Assembly (NCBI GenBank): GCA_034440155.1
Contig: JAWXBN010000051.1
Coordinates: forward strand, 1 to 34,207
Source of the DNA: Verrucomicrobiota bacterium
GTDB lineage: Bacteria > Verrucomicrobiota > Verrucomicrobiia > JAWXBN01
Direction of reading: 5' to 3'
Length of the DNA: 34,207 nt
Shown here one piece after another: positions 1-7,510 of this stretch; the first letter of the stretch is position 1; each line of letters begins with the position of its first letter. Made by a program: the position numbers and the translations under genes. The notes below the pieces were generated by a model, which was not told where the DNA came from, did no database searches, and saw only the letters and a list, made by a program, of their open reading frames with translations.

Positions 1-81
1 AGCCTGCCCCTGGGCATTAAGAAGGCGCGAAGGCAAAAAGGCCATGCACAGGAGGCTCAACGGGCAAAGGGCGATGAGTAA
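1..81 (+). CDS. C-terminal tail of an upstream gene (partial)
   Basis: Frame 1 is open from the window edge to a TAA at 79-81 and encodes 26 residues, rich in Lys, Arg, Gln and Glu (it ends QRAKGDE). The composition is typical of a charged C-terminal tail, and the LysR gene downstream runs in the same direction after an AT-rich gap, so this is plausibly the end of a gene that starts outside the window. Nothing in the fragment identifies a family. It could also be a chance open frame, because 26 codons is short. Confidence 0.35.
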   Translation, partial: SLPLGIKKARRQKGHAQEAQRAKGDE

Positions 82-212
82 CGCCCGGAAAAGTTCTATA
101 TTTTGGAATATCATATTTTTCTGTTCTTTCTTTCCCCCGACACTAGAAAAAATTAATCATTCAATCCAATATATGTTATTTACATTTTTGATATATATAA
201 TATATCGATCAC
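82..212 (+). promoter_or_regulatory. AT-rich upstream region of the NhaR-like gene
   Basis: This stretch is much richer in A and T than its surroundings and includes a run of alternating TA around 191-205 with a TATAAT at 196-201, only 11 bases before the ATG at 213. A TTTACA at 179-184 lies too close to that hexamer for a normal -35/-10 pair. No Shine-Dalgarno sequence precedes the ATG. A promoter here, with a very short or absent leader, is an inference. Confidence 0.35.
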
Positions 213-1130
213 ATGTCTTTCCTGAACTACCATCATCTCCGTTATTTCAGAGCGATCGCTAATGACGGTAACCTCACCCGTGCAGCGCAGCGCCTGAATA
301 TCTCTCAATCCGCCTTGAGCATCCAGCTCCGCAAACTCGAAGAAAGCCTGGGGCAACCACTCTTTGAAAGGAAAAATAAATCGCTGATCCTGACAGAGGC
401 TGGCCGTATCACCCTTGATTATGCCGAGTCCATTTTCCTCGCGGGGGAGGAGCTCATGGACACCTTGCATCACCGTGATGCCGGCAGACGCCAGATCCTC
501 CGGATAGGTTCGGTCACCACCCTGTCACGGAATTTCCAGATCGGTCTCCTCGCGCCCTTCATCGACAAACCCGGCACGGAACTCATCATCCGCTCGGGGA
601 ACCTGCGCGAACTCCTCATTCAACTCGAAGCCCACACGATCGACCTGATCCTTTCCAACCTCCCCGTCCACCGGGACTCGAATACACGCTGGCACAGTCA
701 CCTCATCGATGAGCAGCCCGTCAGCCTCGTGGGTCGACCCGGGAAATCCTCAAAAAAATTCCGGTTCCCAGATGATCTCAGCACAATTCCCCTGAATCTC
801 CCGGGGCCCGAAAGCAATATCCGGGCGGCTTTCGACCTCCTCCTCAGCCAAGAGGGGATCCGCCCCATCATTGCCGCCGAGGTCGACGACATGGGCATGC
901 TCCGAGTCATGGCGCGGAATTCCAATGCCCTCACCCTTGTCCCCCAGATTGTGGTGAAGGACGAACTCACCCAAGGACTCCTGACGGAATGGTACCGTTT
1001 CCCCCAGATCAAAGAAAGTTTTTACGCCATCACCCCAGACCGTAAATTTCCCAATCAACTCGTCAAAGACTTGATCGCCCCCCAAACCAAAAAGTTTGCC
1101 CAGTCAAAAAGCTCGGTCAAAATTAAATAA
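213..1130 (+). CDS. LysR-family transcriptional regulator, NhaR-like
   Basis: The 305-residue protein has the LysR layout: an N-terminal winged helix-turn-helix (about residues 5-65, with the 'LNISQSALSIQLRKLEE' recognition helix region) and a substrate-binding domain (about 95-295). The opening 'MSFLNYHHLRYF' and the pattern 'LLIQLEAHTIDLILSNLP' resemble Escherichia coli NhaR, the activator of the nhaA sodium/proton antiporter gene, so it is placed in the NhaR-like branch. A CPA1 antiporter lies 4.3 kb away at 5453, but nothing shows that it is the target. An 8-bp inverted repeat spans the stop codon. The start is fixed by the family's conserved N-terminus; there is no clear ribosome binding site. 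Confidence 0.85.
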   Translation: MSFLNYHHLRYFRAIANDGNLTRAAQRLNISQSALSIQLRKLEESLGQPLFERKNKSLILTEAGRITLDYAESIFLAGEELMDTLHHRDAGRRQILRIGSVTTLSRNFQIGLLAPFIDKPGTELIIRSGNLRELLIQLEAHTIDLILSNLPVHRDSNTRWHSHLIDEQPVSLVGRPGKSSKKFRFPDDLSTIPLNLPGPESNIRAAFDLLLSQEGIRPIIAAEVDDMGMLRVMARNSNALTLVPQIVVKDELTQGLLTEWYRFPQIKESFYAITPDRKFPNQLVKDLIAPQTKKFAQSKSSVKIK

Positions 1131-1141
1131 ATCGACCGAGC
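1111..1141 (+). terminator. Hairpin across the stop codon of the LysR gene
   Basis: GCTCGGTC (1111-1118) and GACCGAGC (1134-1141) are perfect 8-bp inverted repeats with a 15-base AT-rich loop that contains the TAA stop. There is no T-tract after the stem, so it is a weak candidate for an intrinsic terminator and may instead be an mRNA-stabilising 3' structure. Confidence 0.35.
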
Positions 1142-1249
1142 AGGACGCAATCTCGGGGGAGAGACATTCTTCTAAGGGTAAACCACACAACTTACCACGA
1201 GTTCCCAGTAAAGGGTGATTGTGGAGCGATTTGTTTTCTGGGCGGATAT

Positions 1250-2128
1250 TTATTTTAGTTTTCCGGATTTCCACTTCGTGACGAGTGATTTCCAGATTTT
1301 ATCGGTTTCTTTGCGCAGGAGACAGGCATCCTTGTAAACGTCGGGGAATGTGCTCAATCCGTAACCGCTCCCGAAAGGTCCGAACTCCGGACACACATAG
1401 AGGGTGGCACCGGCTTTAGCTTGTGGGCCTTTGATCCATTCAGTGAGCAGGTCATTGACAAATTCCAGATAAGCCTTACCATCATTAGTCAGAACCCCTT
1501 TGCCATTGCTCAAGGGGACTTGGCAATGGTGCCCATTAAACGGGCGGAGGTGGAGCTGGAGGGAGGCCTGGGTCAGATCGACATGATCAACGAGGAGACG
1601 GTTACGGTAAGGAGGACTGATGTGTTTGACCACGGCAAAGTGGGAGAAATCGAAACATAAATTAATGCGTTGGCCAGTCTTTTGTTTGTAGAGCCTGGCG
1701 ATCTCGTAGGTTTTCTCGGGAGTTTCTGTACAGGTATCGCGGTGCACCTCCAAGTCCATGATCTTATCGAGCCCGAGGGTCTTTGCGTATTTGACCATTT
1801 CGATCCAGACTTTCACGGCTTCTGCCGGAGTGGTGTCGTGGTCACAGGCTTGGACATTGATACGGGAAGGTTTACATAGGACAGCGGCATTGAGGCGGTC
1901 CTGATAAGTTTTCAGGCTGCCGTCGATATAAACCACACAATCCAAACCGGCCTTGCGGGCGATTTCAGCGACTTCAGGGGAGGCGCCGATGCCGGCGGTG
2001 GTGAACCCCTCCTCTTTGATGATCTTGCAGCGTTGCTCTTCAGACCAGGGTTTCTTCTCGTTGGGATAATTCCATAAGGTCCAGAAATTCATGAATTGTT
2101 TTAAGACGGGAGTTTTTTGAGTGGCCAT
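1250..2128 (-). CDS. Sugar phosphate isomerase/epimerase-like TIM-barrel protein (copy 1)
   Basis: This 292-residue protein belongs to the xylose isomerase-like TIM-barrel superfamily (AP endonuclease 2 / sugar isomerase-epimerase fold). Motifs expected to carry the metal site are visible: 'DLEVHRD' (Glu), 'FDFSHFAVV' (Asp and His), 'LHLRPFNGHH' (His) and 'CPEFGP' (Glu). The substrate cannot be read from the sequence. I start it at 2128 (MATQKTPVLKQF) because this aligns with the start of the adjacent paralogue; the upstream ATG at 2176 would place the start inside the neighbour's terminator. It lies directly downstream of the paralogue (2201-3091), separated by that terminator. It is almost certainly a tandem duplicate, with most of the core motifs identical between the two. 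Confidence 0.85.
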   Translation of the reverse strand: MATQKTPVLKQFMNFWTLWNYPNEKKPWSEEQRCKIIKEEGFTTAGIGASPEVAEIARKAGLDCVVYIDGSLKTYQDRLNAAVLCKPSRINVQACDHDTTPAEAVKVWIEMVKYAKTLGLDKIMDLEVHRDTCTETPEKTYEIARLYKQKTGQRINLCFDFSHFAVVKHISPPYRNRLLVDHVDLTQASLQLHLRPFNGHHCQVPLSNGKGVLTNDGKAYLEFVNDLLTEWIKGPQAKAGATLYVCPEFGPFGSGYGLSTFPDVYKDACLLRKETDKIWKSLVTKWKSGKLK

Positions 2129-2154
2129 AATTAGAATATTTTTTGTTGGGTTGA

Positions 2155-2187
2155 TAAAAAAAAGCCCCGCTATCAAAAGCGGGGCTT
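2155..2187 (-). terminator. Intrinsic terminator of the second isomerase-like gene
   Basis: AAGCCCCGCT (2162-2171) and AGCGGGGCTT (2178-2187) form a perfect 10-bp stem with a 6-base loop. Read on the minus strand, the stem is followed by a T-tract (the A-run at 2155-2163). It lies 14 bases after the stop of the gene at 2201-3091, so it ends that transcript just before the paralogue begins. Confidence 0.9.
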
Positions 2188-2200
2188 ATCATAGAGTTCT

Positions 2201-3091
2201 TTATTTTAATTTACCGCTTTTGAAAGCAGTGAGATGCTTTTTCCAGATTTTATCTGTTTCCTTGCGCAGGAGGCAGGCATCTTTCCAGACATCGGGGAAT
2301 GTGGTCAGGCCGTAGGCACTACAGCGAGGCCCAAACTCCGGACACACATAGAGGGTGGCCCCGGCTTTGGCTTGTGGGCCCTTGAGCCATTCGGCCAGCA
2401 GGTCGCTGACGAATTCGACATAGGCTTTACCTTCCTCGGAGATTTTACCTTGTCCATTTGTCAGGGGTACCTGGCAATGGTGACCGTTGAAAGGACGCAG
2501 GTGTATTTGCCGCGCAAATTGCGTCAGGTCGAGGCGTTCGACGAGCAAACGGTTTTTGTAAGGAGGATAAATGTGTTTGACCACGGCGAAGTGCGAGAAG
2601 TCGAAAGACATCTGGATTTTTTTCTTAGTCTTTTGCTGGTAAAGCTTCGCGATCTCGTAGGTTTTCTCAGGGGTTTCCGTGCAAGTATCACGGTGGACCT
2701 CTAGATCAATGATATCAGCGATGCCCAGTTTCTTTGCGTACTCCATCATGGCGAGCCAGACTTTAACGGCATCCTTTGGCAGGGTGTCGTGGTCACACAT
2801 CTGGACATTTACACGGGCGGGTTTACATTTAGCCGCAGCTTCGAGCTTAGCTTTATAATTTTTCGCATTCGAGTCGATATAGACGACGAGTGCCAGTTTA
2901 TGTTTTTGAGCGAGTGGCAAAAAGAGATCAGGGTCAGCCCAGATGCCCACAGAGTCGAATCCTTGTTTCTTGGCTTGTTTGAATTTCTCGTCCATCGACC
3001 ATTCTTTTTTCGTATCATCGATGTCAGGCTGGTGGATCAAAGTCCAGAGGTTTGCGAATTGTTTAAGTACAGGTATTTTTTGGATAGCCAT
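2201..3091 (-). CDS. Sugar phosphate isomerase/epimerase-like TIM-barrel protein (copy 2)
   Basis: A 296-residue paralogue of the gene at 1250-2128, with the same TIM-barrel family motifs: Glu131 in 'DLEVHRD', Asp164 and His167 in 'FDFSHF', His197 in 'IHLRPFNGHH', and the late 'CPEFGP' Glu. It is a little longer near the N-terminus ('DIDDTKKEWSM'), where copy 1 has a shorter segment. These enzymes are usually divalent-metal-dependent isomerases or epimerases acting on sugars or inositols in the cytoplasm; the exact substrate is unknown. A strong terminator flanks each side, so it is probably transcribed alone. The GCAAATTGC motif at 2514-2522 encodes part of 'TQFARQ'; the same place in copy 1 reads 'TQASLQ' and lacks the motif. 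Confidence 0.87.
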   Translation of the reverse strand: MAIQKIPVLKQFANLWTLIHQPDIDDTKKEWSMDEKFKQAKKQGFDSVGIWADPDLFLPLAQKHKLALVVYIDSNAKNYKAKLEAAAKCKPARVNVQMCDHDTLPKDAVKVWLAMMEYAKKLGIADIIDLEVHRDTCTETPEKTYEIAKLYQQKTKKKIQMSFDFSHFAVVKHIYPPYKNRLLVERLDLTQFARQIHLRPFNGHHCQVPLTNGQGKISEEGKAYVEFVSDLLAEWLKGPQAKAGATLYVCPEFGPRCSAYGLTTFPDVWKDACLLRKETDKIWKKHLTAFKSGKLK

Positions 3092-3116
3092 AGGGGGTAT
3101 GCTTTTTTTAGGGGTT

Positions 3117-3150
3117 AAAAAAAAGCCCCGTGCAAATTGCTCGGGGCTTT
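3117..3150 (-). terminator. Intrinsic terminator with the iterated palindrome in its loop
   Basis: AAAGCCCCG (3122-3130) pairs with CGGGGCTTT (3142-3150), and on the minus strand the stem is followed by a T-tract (the A-run at 3117-3124). It sits just after the stop of the DUF5069-dehydrogenase gene. The 11-base loop contains GCAAATTGC (3132-3140), the nonamer repeated across the window and itself an inverted repeat. Confidence 0.88.
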
Positions 3151-3164
3151 GTGATTAAATTATT

Positions 3165-4421
3165 TTACTTTTTGTGGAGCGTGCGTCCTTTGAATGTGAG
3201 CTCAGCCACACCGGACTTGTCGAGGTCGCCGATACCGAGCTTGACCATTTTGTCGAACTGGGCTTTGGAGGCGACGGCCACGGGGAGATTAAGCTTCGCT
3301 TCGGCAGCCAGGGCTAGGGCGATGCCGGAGTCTTTTGCGGCATGTTCGCCGGAGAAGAAACAGCTATGGTCACGGTTCTGCATGTCTTCACCATCCGTGA
3401 CCAGCACGCGGGAATTTGCTCCGGTCTGGCTGAAGACTTCGCGGACCATGCTCAAGTCGAGCTTCATCGCGTCGGCGAGGCCGAGGCCTTCTGCGAGTCC
3501 GGCCGTATTAATATTCATGACCATATTTACGAGGGCTTTGACCTTCGCGGCGTCCCCGGCTTTACCGACGAAACGGCAGATCACACTCATCGCATTCAGG
3601 ATAGGAGAAACTTTCTCGAATACTTTGACGTCACCACCACACATCAGATAGAGGGTGCCGTTACGAGCTTGAGTAATGGAGGAGGCCATACAGGCTTCGA
3701 GAGTTTTTGCACCGGCTTTTTGGGCGGCTTTCTCGACTTCGAGGTGGATAGCCGGGGAGAGGGTGGCGCAATTCACGAATATACGGCTGCGGGCACTAGT
3801 CAGGAGATTGTCGCCTTTGGCGAGGAAGATCGAGCGCATCGAGGCGTCATTAGTCACCACGGTGATGATCACATCGGCGGAGGCGCTGACTTCGGAGAGT
3901 TTTTCCGGGGCGGCGCAACCGATTTCCTTGGCGAGGGCTTTGGCCCCGACACGGTTCACGTCATAAACAGCCGTGACATTAAATCCGAGGTCTTTCAAGC
4001 GGCGGGCCATATTCGCACCCATCCGTCCGACACCGACAAATGCGACTCTGGTCGGGACGAAACGTTTCTCGTCGAAATCAATGACATCCACCATGCGGGA
4101 GACTCCACGGATGCCTTTGACGGTACCGGGATAGGTCAGGACAGCTACATTAAAAGCTTTGATATCGGCGGCTTTGGCTTTCGAGTTTTTCTTCACCCAT
4201 TTCTCGATATCGGCATCGTCCGAGAGGGTGTTGACGGCTTCGATAAAATTATTTTTGCTGATCTTTGTAGTTTTCAAAAACATCCCATCGTAACCACCGC
4301 AAAAATTTTTCAGATAATCTTTGGGCAAGGTTCCATCAAGGAACATACGGGCTTTGTCGATGAAGCGTGGCAAGTGGACGTAATTACCGAGGGTTTCTTT
4401 CGGACTGCGGGGATATTTCAT
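3165..4421 (-). CDS. DUF5069 - NAD(P)-dependent 3-hydroxyisobutyrate dehydrogenase-like fusion
   Basis: The 418-residue protein has two parts. Residues 1 to about 120 match the DUF5069 pattern ('PRSPKETLGNYVHLPRFIDKAR...'), a domain of unknown function. From about residue 125 it is a beta-hydroxyacid dehydrogenase: a Rossmann dinucleotide motif (VGVGRMG, 129-135), the 'NCATLSP' substrate region and an all-alpha C-terminal domain with 'LAEGLGLA'. Members of this family oxidise 3-hydroxyacids such as 3-hydroxyisobutyrate or tartronate semialdehyde with NAD(P). In the usual catalytic Lys region this copy reads 'AAKVKALVN', so the catalytic residue should be checked by alignment. An AGGAG ribosome binding site precedes the ATG. 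The fusion is unusual to me; the substrate is unknown. Confidence 0.85.
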   Translation of the reverse strand: MKYPRSPKETLGNYVHLPRFIDKARMFLDGTLPKDYLKNFCGGYDGMFLKTTKISKNNFIEAVNTLSDDADIEKWVKKNSKAKAADIKAFNVAVLTYPGTVKGIRGVSRMVDVIDFDEKRFVPTRVAFVGVGRMGANMARRLKDLGFNVTAVYDVNRVGAKALAKEIGCAAPEKLSEVSASADVIITVVTNDASMRSIFLAKGDNLLTSARSRIFVNCATLSPAIHLEVEKAAQKAGAKTLEACMASSITQARNGTLYLMCGGDVKVFEKVSPILNAMSVICRFVGKAGDAAKVKALVNMVMNINTAGLAEGLGLADAMKLDLSMVREVFSQTGANSRVLVTDGEDMQNRDHSCFFSGEHAAKDSGIALALAAEAKLNLPVAVASKAQFDKMVKLGIGDLDKSGVAELTFKGRTLHKK

Positions 4422-4529
4422 AACGATTTTGTTTACTCCTGAGTTATTGGTTCAATAAGGAAACTCTAAAACAACCAAAGACGGCGAAAACCGCAAGGAA
4501 AAGGTTCGCTGATTTGGATTGAATAGTTT

Positions 4530-5375
4530 TTAGGCACGGCCGGCAAAAAACGGGTTGTATTTTTTCTCGAGGCCCACGGTCGTCAAAGGGCCGTGACCAC
4601 AGCAAAGGATCGTATCGTCCGGAAGGGTCAGGATCTTGCGGAGATTATTCTCAAACGCATCCTGGAAACTCACCAATCCCCCACCCATGGAACCTGAAAA
4701 AATCGAGTCACCCACGAATGCGTAGGATTGCTCCTCACTCAGGCCATCGACGATATAGGTAATGCCCCCGGCGGAATGTCCCCCCGTTTCCAGCGCGGAG
4801 ATTTTGAACCGCGCAATTTGCCATGAGTCACCTTGTTTCACGGTAGATTGGACACCCTCGACGGGTTCGCGTTGCCCGATAAAGGCGCGGGTGCAACCGG
4901 TTTTCTGCATGAGCCGGTCGATCTCCAGGATATGGTCGCCGTGTGAATGGGTCAGCAGGATCGTGTGGAGCTGGAGTTGATTTTGTTTAATCGTGTCGAG
5001 CATACCATCACAATCGGTGCCGGTATCGAAAGCGACGGCCAAATGGCTTTCACGATCCCAGATCAGGTAGGAATTCACCACGATGTCATTTTTATAGGGG
5101 GTCGCATACATCGCGAAATCTTGGGCGGTCTCGATCTCGCCGGGGTGCCATGTCTTTAAGGCGCTGGCGACGAGTGCATCGGCATTAAGCTGGGCAACTT
5201 GCGCGAGTTTGCGCAGGGAGGCTTCGTCCCCCGGACGGAAATGGCCTTCCTTGAGTTTGGTCACATCAGCCCAGTTCACCTCGGCCTTTTTGGCGGCTTC
5301 CTCGTAACCAAGGCCGCGGCCCCGGATGGATTTGGACAGGATATCGTTGTATAAATCTTCTAAAGGGATCATCAT
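4530..5375 (-). CDS. Helix-turn-helix / metallo-beta-lactamase-fold hydrolase fusion
   Basis: Counting from the ATG at 5375 (281 residues), the first ~65 residues look like a small XRE-type helical DNA-binding domain ('YEEAAKKAEVNWADVTKLKEGHFRPGDEASLRKLAQV'-like helices). The rest is a glyoxalase II-like metallo-beta-lactamase hydrolase: HSHGDH (143-148), His200 in 'GGHSAGG', Asp223 in 'VGDS' and His261 in 'CGHGP', the expected di-metal ligands. The family hydrolyses thioesters such as S-lactoylglutathione or oxidises persulfides. The frame can be extended to a TTG at 5411, but two in-frame ATGs at 5375 and 5372 are preferred. The gene is divergent from the antiporter at 5453 with fewer than 80 bases between the starts. 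Confidence 0.82.
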   Translation of the reverse strand: MMIPLEDLYNDILSKSIRGRGLGYEEAAKKAEVNWADVTKLKEGHFRPGDEASLRKLAQVAQLNADALVASALKTWHPGEIETAQDFAMYATPYKNDIVVNSYLIWDRESHLAVAFDTGTDCDGMLDTIKQNQLQLHTILLTHSHGDHILEIDRLMQKTGCTRAFIGQREPVEGVQSTVKQGDSWQIARFKISALETGGHSAGGITYIVDGLSEEQSYAFVGDSIFSGSMGGGLVSFQDAFENNLRKILTLPDDTILCCGHGPLTTVGLEKKYNPFFAGRA

Positions 5376-5452
5376 ATTTTTGATCAAAAACCTTTCGTAA
5401 CAGAGATGCAACTTGTTTTTGGCTCGGATCCCGCTACAAAATCTCCCTTCGC

Positions 5453-6637
5453 ATGCCTTACCCCATTGAATTCATCATTCTCACCGCCGCAGTTCTTTTG
5501 ATCATGGGTATACTGGCAAATAATATCTCGGGTAAATTTGGCGTGCCCGCCCTTTTAATTTCCTTGGCGATAGGAATGTTTGCCGGGAGTGATGGCCCGG
5601 GCGGGATTTGGTTTGACGACCCTTGGGCCGCACAATTTTTCGGAACCGTGGCCTTAGCCAGTATCCTTTTTTCTGGGGGGATGGAAACAAAATGGCTAGA
5701 GATCAAGCCTCTCATGCCCAAAGGTGTGATTCTTTCCACGGTCGGGGTGCTGATCACGGCACTGGTCGTGACAATCGCCTGTTTTTATACGTACTCGATC
5801 GACTTTAAAATCGCCTTGCTCATCGGGGCGATTGTTTCCAGTACGGATGCCGCCGCCGTTTTTTCGGTGATGAATGCCGCCAAAGTGAAGCTCAAGGGGC
5901 ATTTAAAACCGCTTTTAGAGTTTGAATCCGGTAGTAACGACCCGATGGCCATCATGCTGGTGGTGGGCGTCATCGAATGGATCAAAGTCCCGGAAACCAC
6001 CTTAGCCGCATTCATCCTGATTTTTGTGAAGCAGCTGGGGCTCGGACTTTTCTTCGGACTGGTGATGGGCAAGTTGCTCGTCCGATTCTTGCACGTGATG
6101 AAATTTGACTTTTCGGCTCTCTACCCCGTTTTAACTATCGCTGCTGTATTCTTTATTTATGGATTTACTGCGAGCCTCGGGGGGAGCGGGTTTCTCGCGG
6201 TGTATGTCGCGGGTATCCTGGTGGGTAATAGCCGCTTCTACATGAAAGCCCCGGTCAAATCTTTCTCCGACGCTGTTTCTTGGTTGATGCAGATTTTAAT
6301 GTTCTTGATCCTGGGTTTACAGGTCTTTCCGAAACAACTCCCCGGCGTTGCTTGGGAAGGGGTATTCCTCTCGCTTGTCCTGATTTTAATCGCCCGGCCC
6401 CTGAGTGTCTTTATTTCCCTCTCCCCCTTCCCGATGAAAACCAATGAGAAATTTTTTATTTCCTGGGTCGGCCTACGCGGGGCCGTCCCGATTGTGCTGG
6501 CTACCATGCCTCTGCTAGCCGGTATCGCCTATGCCGATGCGATTTTTAACCTCATCTTTTTTATGGTCCTAACCTCCATCCTCATTCAAGGGACCACTAT
6601 CCCCTTCATGGCCAGACTCTGCAAAGTCTCAAAGTGA
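5453..6637 (+). CDS. CPA1-family cation/proton antiporter (NhaP/CvrA-like, short form)
   Basis: This 394-residue integral membrane protein has about a dozen hydrophobic segments and the signature residues of the monovalent cation:proton antiporter-1 family: 'SSTDAAAVF' (129-137) and 'ESGSNDPMA' (158-166), whose acidic residues bind the cation. It would exchange Na+ or K+ for H+ at the cytoplasmic membrane. It ends right after the last transmembrane segment and lacks the C-terminal TrkA_C and CorC-like domains of NhaP2/CvrA (about 580 residues), so it is the membrane core only. A hairpin follows, and the downstream gene is convergent. Confidence 0.88.
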   Translation: MPYPIEFIILTAAVLLIMGILANNISGKFGVPALLISLAIGMFAGSDGPGGIWFDDPWAAQFFGTVALASILFSGGMETKWLEIKPLMPKGVILSTVGVLITALVVTIACFYTYSIDFKIALLIGAIVSSTDAAAVFSVMNAAKVKLKGHLKPLLEFESGSNDPMAIMLVVGVIEWIKVPETTLAAFILIFVKQLGLGLFFGLVMGKLLVRFLHVMKFDFSALYPVLTIAAVFFIYGFTASLGGSGFLAVYVAGILVGNSRFYMKAPVKSFSDAVSWLMQILMFLILGLQVFPKQLPGVAWEGVFLSLVLILIARPLSVFISLSPFPMKTNEKFFISWVGLRGAVPIVLATMPLLAGIAYADAIFNLIFFMVLTSILIQGTTIPFMARLCKVSK

Positions 6638-6651
6638 GGAATAGAAATCTT

Positions 6652-6682
6652 CCTCTCCCCCTATTATAACAATCGGGAGAGG
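6652..6682. terminator. Hairpin between the convergent antiporter and fdhD genes
   Basis: CCTCTCCC (6652-6659) and GGGAGAGG (6675-6682) form an 8-bp stem with a 15-base AT-rich loop, followed by a long G-run on the plus strand. It lies between two genes that end towards each other and could act for both. It lacks a clear T-tract on either strand, so confidence is moderate. Confidence 0.5.
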
Positions 6683-6697
6683 GGGGGGGGAAATCCT

Positions 6698-7510
6698 TTA
6701 AACGATTCTTTCCTCTCCACTATAGATATTAAAAGTTTGCCCGCGTAGGAAACCGATCAGGGTTTGCCCGCTTTCTTGCGCGAGGGCGACAGCGAGGCTC
6801 GATGGGCCGGAGACGGCGGCGATGACCGCGATACCGGCGGAGAGGGCTTTTTGGATGATTTCAAAGGACGTCCGCCCACTGACAAAAAGGATGTGCTCGT
6901 CCAACGGAAGCAAATTGCTCCGGGCGGCATAACCGATGACTTTGTCCACGGCATTATGACGGCCGACATCCTCACGCAGCACGAGCAAATCACCCGCCCG
7001 GCTAAAAAGCCCGGCGGCATGGAGTGAGCCCGTCTGCTCAAAAACATTTTGTGCCGCGCGCAATTTGTCCGGGAGCGAATAAACGATCTCCCGCGCGATT
7101 TGCACGGAGGAAGTCACCGGGGGGAAATGCCCGTGGATACTTTCTATCGATGCTTTGCCACAGATCCCGCAGCTCGACGAGGCATAGAAATTCCTCTGGA
7201 GGCGGGCGGTGTGAAAGGGGGTATCAGGTGTCAGGAAGTCATTAAGGATATTCTGGAGACGTGCGGCCTCACCCTGCTGGCAATATTCGATTTGCGCAAT
7301 TTGCGCCGGGCGGGTGACGATTCCTTCGGTAACGAGGAATCCTGTGGCGAGCTCCTCATCATGGCCGGGGGTGCGCATGGTCACGGCGACACTCTGGCCT
7401 TTGACACGGATTTCGAGGGGCTCCTCCACGGCGAGGACATCGTCTTGAGCCTGCGCCGGGGCGGATCCGGTGATCCTCGCTTTTGAACAATGGGTGACAC
7501 TGGGATTCAT
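6698..7510 (-). CDS. fdhD: Formate dehydrogenase accessory sulfurtransferase FdhD
   Basis: The 270-residue protein matches FdhD over its whole length: 'EEPLEIRVKG' near the N-terminus, 'ELATGFLVTEGI', the catalytic CGIC pair (114-117) and the C-terminal 'DVGRHNAVDKVIG' and 'SGRTSFEIIQKA' blocks. FdhD transfers sulfur from IscS to the bis-MGD molybdenum cofactor and is needed for active formate dehydrogenase and related molybdoenzymes. No formate dehydrogenase is in the window. The only bis-MGD enzyme here is the nitrate reductase 15 kb away, so a direct partnership is only a possibility. The start at 7510 matches the family length. Confidence 0.93.
   Translation of the reverse strand: MNPSVTHCSKARITGSAPAQAQDDVLAVEEPLEIRVKGQSVAVTMRTPGHDEELATGFLVTEGIVTRPAQIAQIEYCQQGEAARLQNILNDFLTPDTPFHTARLQRNFYASSSCGICGKASIESIHGHFPPVTSSVQIAREIVYSLPDKLRAAQNVFEQTGSLHAAGLFSRAGDLLVLREDVGRHNAVDKVIGYAARSNLLPLDEHILFVSGRTSFEIIQKALSAGIAVIAAVSGPSSLAVALAQESGQTLIGFLRGQTFNIYSGEERIV

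Noticed and set aside
44-262. A 72-codon open frame ending inside the LysR gene
   Set aside because: It runs through AT-rich promoter-like DNA, is very hydrophobic and overlaps the LysR start; no sign of a real gene.
3342-4442. A 366-codon open frame antisense to the DUF5069-dehydrogenase gene
   Set aside because: It is the mirror of a well-supported coding gene, with a composition full of His, Asp and Gly and no domain; it is a shadow frame.
5453-6637. The antiporter as the target of the NhaR-like regulator
   Set aside because: The two genes are more than 4 kb apart with unrelated genes between them; NhaR regulates a different antiporter family in E. coli.
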